Below, one piece after another: positions 21,294-22,414 of a stretch of 22,414 bases of DNA. This DNA is from an uncultured Caulobacteraceae bacterium (GTDB taxonomy: Bacteria; Pseudomonadota; Alphaproteobacteria; Caulobacterales; Caulobacteraceae). Every line of letters starts with the position of its first letter. The first letter of the stretch is position 1. The DNA lies in NCBI GenBank assembly GCA_937910255.1, contig CALEOQ010000513.1:1-22414 (forward strand), given 5' to 3'. Under the pieces are notes generated by a model. It was given only the letters and a program-made list of their open reading frames with translations. It ran no database searches and was not told where the DNA came from. Position numbers and translations under genes: made by a program.

Positions 21294-21731
21294 ATGTCTG
21301 AGACCATCAACGCCAGGGCGACCCCCTGGCATCTGTGGGTCGTCGGCGTCGTCGCGCTGCTGTGGAACGGGTTCGGCGGCTACGACTATCTGATGAGCCA
21401 TCTGCAGGGCGAGGCCTACTACCGGCAGGTGGGCATGAGCGAGGCGCAGATCGCCTATATGGCCGCCTATCCTACCTGGATGCACGCCGTCTGGGCGCTG
21501 GGCGTCTGGAGCGCTGTGGCGGGTTCGCTGCTGCTGCTGCTGCGCAGCCGGTTCGCCCTGCACGCCTTCATCCTCTCCCTGCTGGGCATTGTGGGCAGCA
21601 ATGGCTACGCCCTGTTCACGCCGGGCGGCTGGGAGGTGATGGGCGGGGTCATGACCCTGGTGATCGCGGCGATCGGGCTGGCTCTGCTGGCCTATGCATG
21701 GGCGATGACCCGCCGGGGCGTTCTGCGCTAA
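21294..21731 (+). CDS. Conserved four-helix membrane protein, function unknown
   Basis: The 145-residue protein has four predicted membrane helices, at about residues 12-32, 64-84, 89-109 and 116-137. Landmarks are PWHLWVVGVVALLWNGFGGYDY at the first helix, an extracytoplasmic-looking loop AYYRQVGMSEAQIAYMAAYPTW, and GSNGYALFTPGGW between helices 3 and 4. I recall similar uncharacterised proteins in Caulobacter and sphingomonad genomes, sometimes labelled 'sugar transporter' without evidence. No catalytic motif is visible. GGGGAGG five bases before ATG 21294 favours it over the GTG at 21288. Codon use is normal for this genome. Confidence 0.85.
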   Translation: MSETINARATPWHLWVVGVVALLWNGFGGYDYLMSHLQGEAYYRQVGMSEAQIAYMAAYPTWMHAVWALGVWSAVAGSLLLLLRSRFALHAFILSLLGIVGSNGYALFTPGGWEVMGGVMTLVIAAIGLALLAYAWAMTRRGVLR

Positions 21732-21740
21732 GGGAGGCGG

Positions 21741-22414
21741 GTGAAGACCCAACGCGACATCCGACTCTCGGCCGACGAAATCGCCTTCGTGCGCGGCCTG
21801 GTCATCTATGAAGACGCCCACCTGCTGGCCCTGAACAAGCCGTCGGGTTTGTCCAGCCAGGGGGGGCGGGGGCAGGTCCATACCCTCGATGAGCTGTTGT
21901 TCGCCTTCGCCAAGCCCGGCAAGGCGCGGCCCCGGCTGATCCACCGGCTGGACCGCGACACCTCCGGCGTCATCCTGACGGCCAAGACCAAGCCGGCCGC
22001 TTCGGCGCTCGGCAAGGCGATGATGGCCCGGCGCTTCGGCAAGACCTATCTGGCGGTGGTCGCCCCGGGGCCGCCGGAGCCGCCGCAGGGGCTGATCGAC
22101 AAACCCATGCGCCGCGAAGAGGTGGGCCGCGAGGCCTATATGCGGATCTGCGCCCCCGACGCCGAGGGGGCCGAGAGCGCCCAAAGCCACTACCGCACCC
22201 TGTCGGTGGGCGCCGGCGCAGCCCTGCTGGAGCTGTCGCCCCGCACCGGCCGCATGCACCAGTTGCGGGTTCACCTGGCCTCCCTCGGCCGGCCCATCGC
22301 CGGGGACGTTCGCTATGGCGGCGCGCTGAGCCTGGGCGGCCAGGCCTGTTCAGGTCCGCAGAGCGTCGTCGAGGGCAAGCGGGGAGGTCTCCGTGGCCGC
22401 CGTCGCCCTCCAAC
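21741..22414 (+). CDS. RluA-family pseudouridine synthase (3' end disrupted or partial)
   Basis: The reading frame runs off the window. Residues 20-40 (VIYEDAHLLALNKPSGLSSQ) and the catalytic motif HRLDRDTSG at 68-76, with Asp71, define a RluA-type synthase without an S4 domain. The later GRMHQLRVHLASLGRPIAGDVRYGG is equally diagnostic. It isomerises uridine in rRNA or tRNA; the target base cannot be read from sequence. The start is a GTG at 21741 right after GGGAGG, so the spacing is tight. After about residue 200 (22341) the expected xxRLMLHA C-terminal segment is missing, and the codons lose their G/C third-base bias, suggesting a frameshift or misjoined contig end. Confidence 0.85.
   Translation, partial: MKTQRDIRLSADEIAFVRGLVIYEDAHLLALNKPSGLSSQGGRGQVHTLDELLFAFAKPGKARPRLIHRLDRDTSGVILTAKTKPAASALGKAMMARRFGKTYLAVVAPGPPEPPQGLIDKPMRREEVGREAYMRICAPDAEGAESAQSHYRTLSVGAGAALLELSPRTGRMHQLRVHLASLGRPIAGDVRYGGALSLGGQACSGPQSVVEGKRGGLRGRRRPP

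Noticed and set aside
146..22414. CRISPR arrays, tRNA/rRNA genes, insertion sequences, prophage or defence genes
   Set aside because: I looked for spaced direct repeats, cloverleaf-like segments, transposase motifs and known defence domains and saw none.

Overview
The window reads as one end of a high-GC alphaproteobacterial contig, most likely from the Caulobacteraceae (Caulobacter or Phenylobacterium-like). This rests on the gene order (no rpsD in the alpha operon, adk between secY and rpsM), codons that almost always end in G or C, Caulobacter-like protein sequences, and a promoter before rpsM that fits the Caulobacter housekeeping consensus as I remember it. The first 145 bases are not genomic. 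They are an Illumina library adapter (P7, a 6-nt index and the read-2 primer site) preceded by the T-run and G-rich noise expected when a read runs off the end of its template. Genomic sequence begins at about 146.

Region 1 (359-14608) is the ribosomal protein 'superoperon', all on the + strand. The S10 block is rpsJ-rplC-rplD-rplW-rplB-rpsS-rplV-rpsC-rplP-rpmC-rpsQ. The spc block is rplN-rplX-rplE-rpsN-rpsH-rplF-rplR-rpsE-rpmD-rplO-secY-adk. The alpha block is rpsM-rpsK-rpoA-rplQ. Most genes touch or overlap by 1-8 bases. Breaks in this packing carry the regulatory signals: a leader hairpin before rpsJ, an intrinsic terminator between rpmD and rplO, a strong promoter and structured leader before rpsM, a long hairpin before rpoA, and a very good terminator after rplQ. 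Together these genes make both ribosomal subunits, the RNA polymerase alpha subunit, the SecY translocon channel and adenylate kinase.

Region 2 (14700-17822) is accessory. It holds a translationally coupled trio (a tandem-domain VOC/glyoxalase-fold protein, a cysteine-free ArsR-type regulator and an AHSA1/SRPBCC protein), followed by a TetA-like MFS exporter.

Region 3 (17910-22414) holds a Deg/HtrA-type serine protease with a lipoprotein signal, a small four-helix membrane protein of atypical codon use bracketed by a palindromic repeat motif, the AAA+ protein RarA, another four-helix membrane protein, and a RluA-type pseudouridine synthase. The last about 25 codons of the synthase stop looking like the family, which suggests a second assembly problem at the right end.

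I do not see CRISPR arrays, tRNA or rRNA genes, insertion sequences or a recognisable defence system. No wholly new system is supported. The points most worth a second look are the adapter, the internal spc terminator, the alpha-operon leader, the coupled VOC-ArsR-SRPBCC module, and the repeat-bracketed low-GC3 gene.
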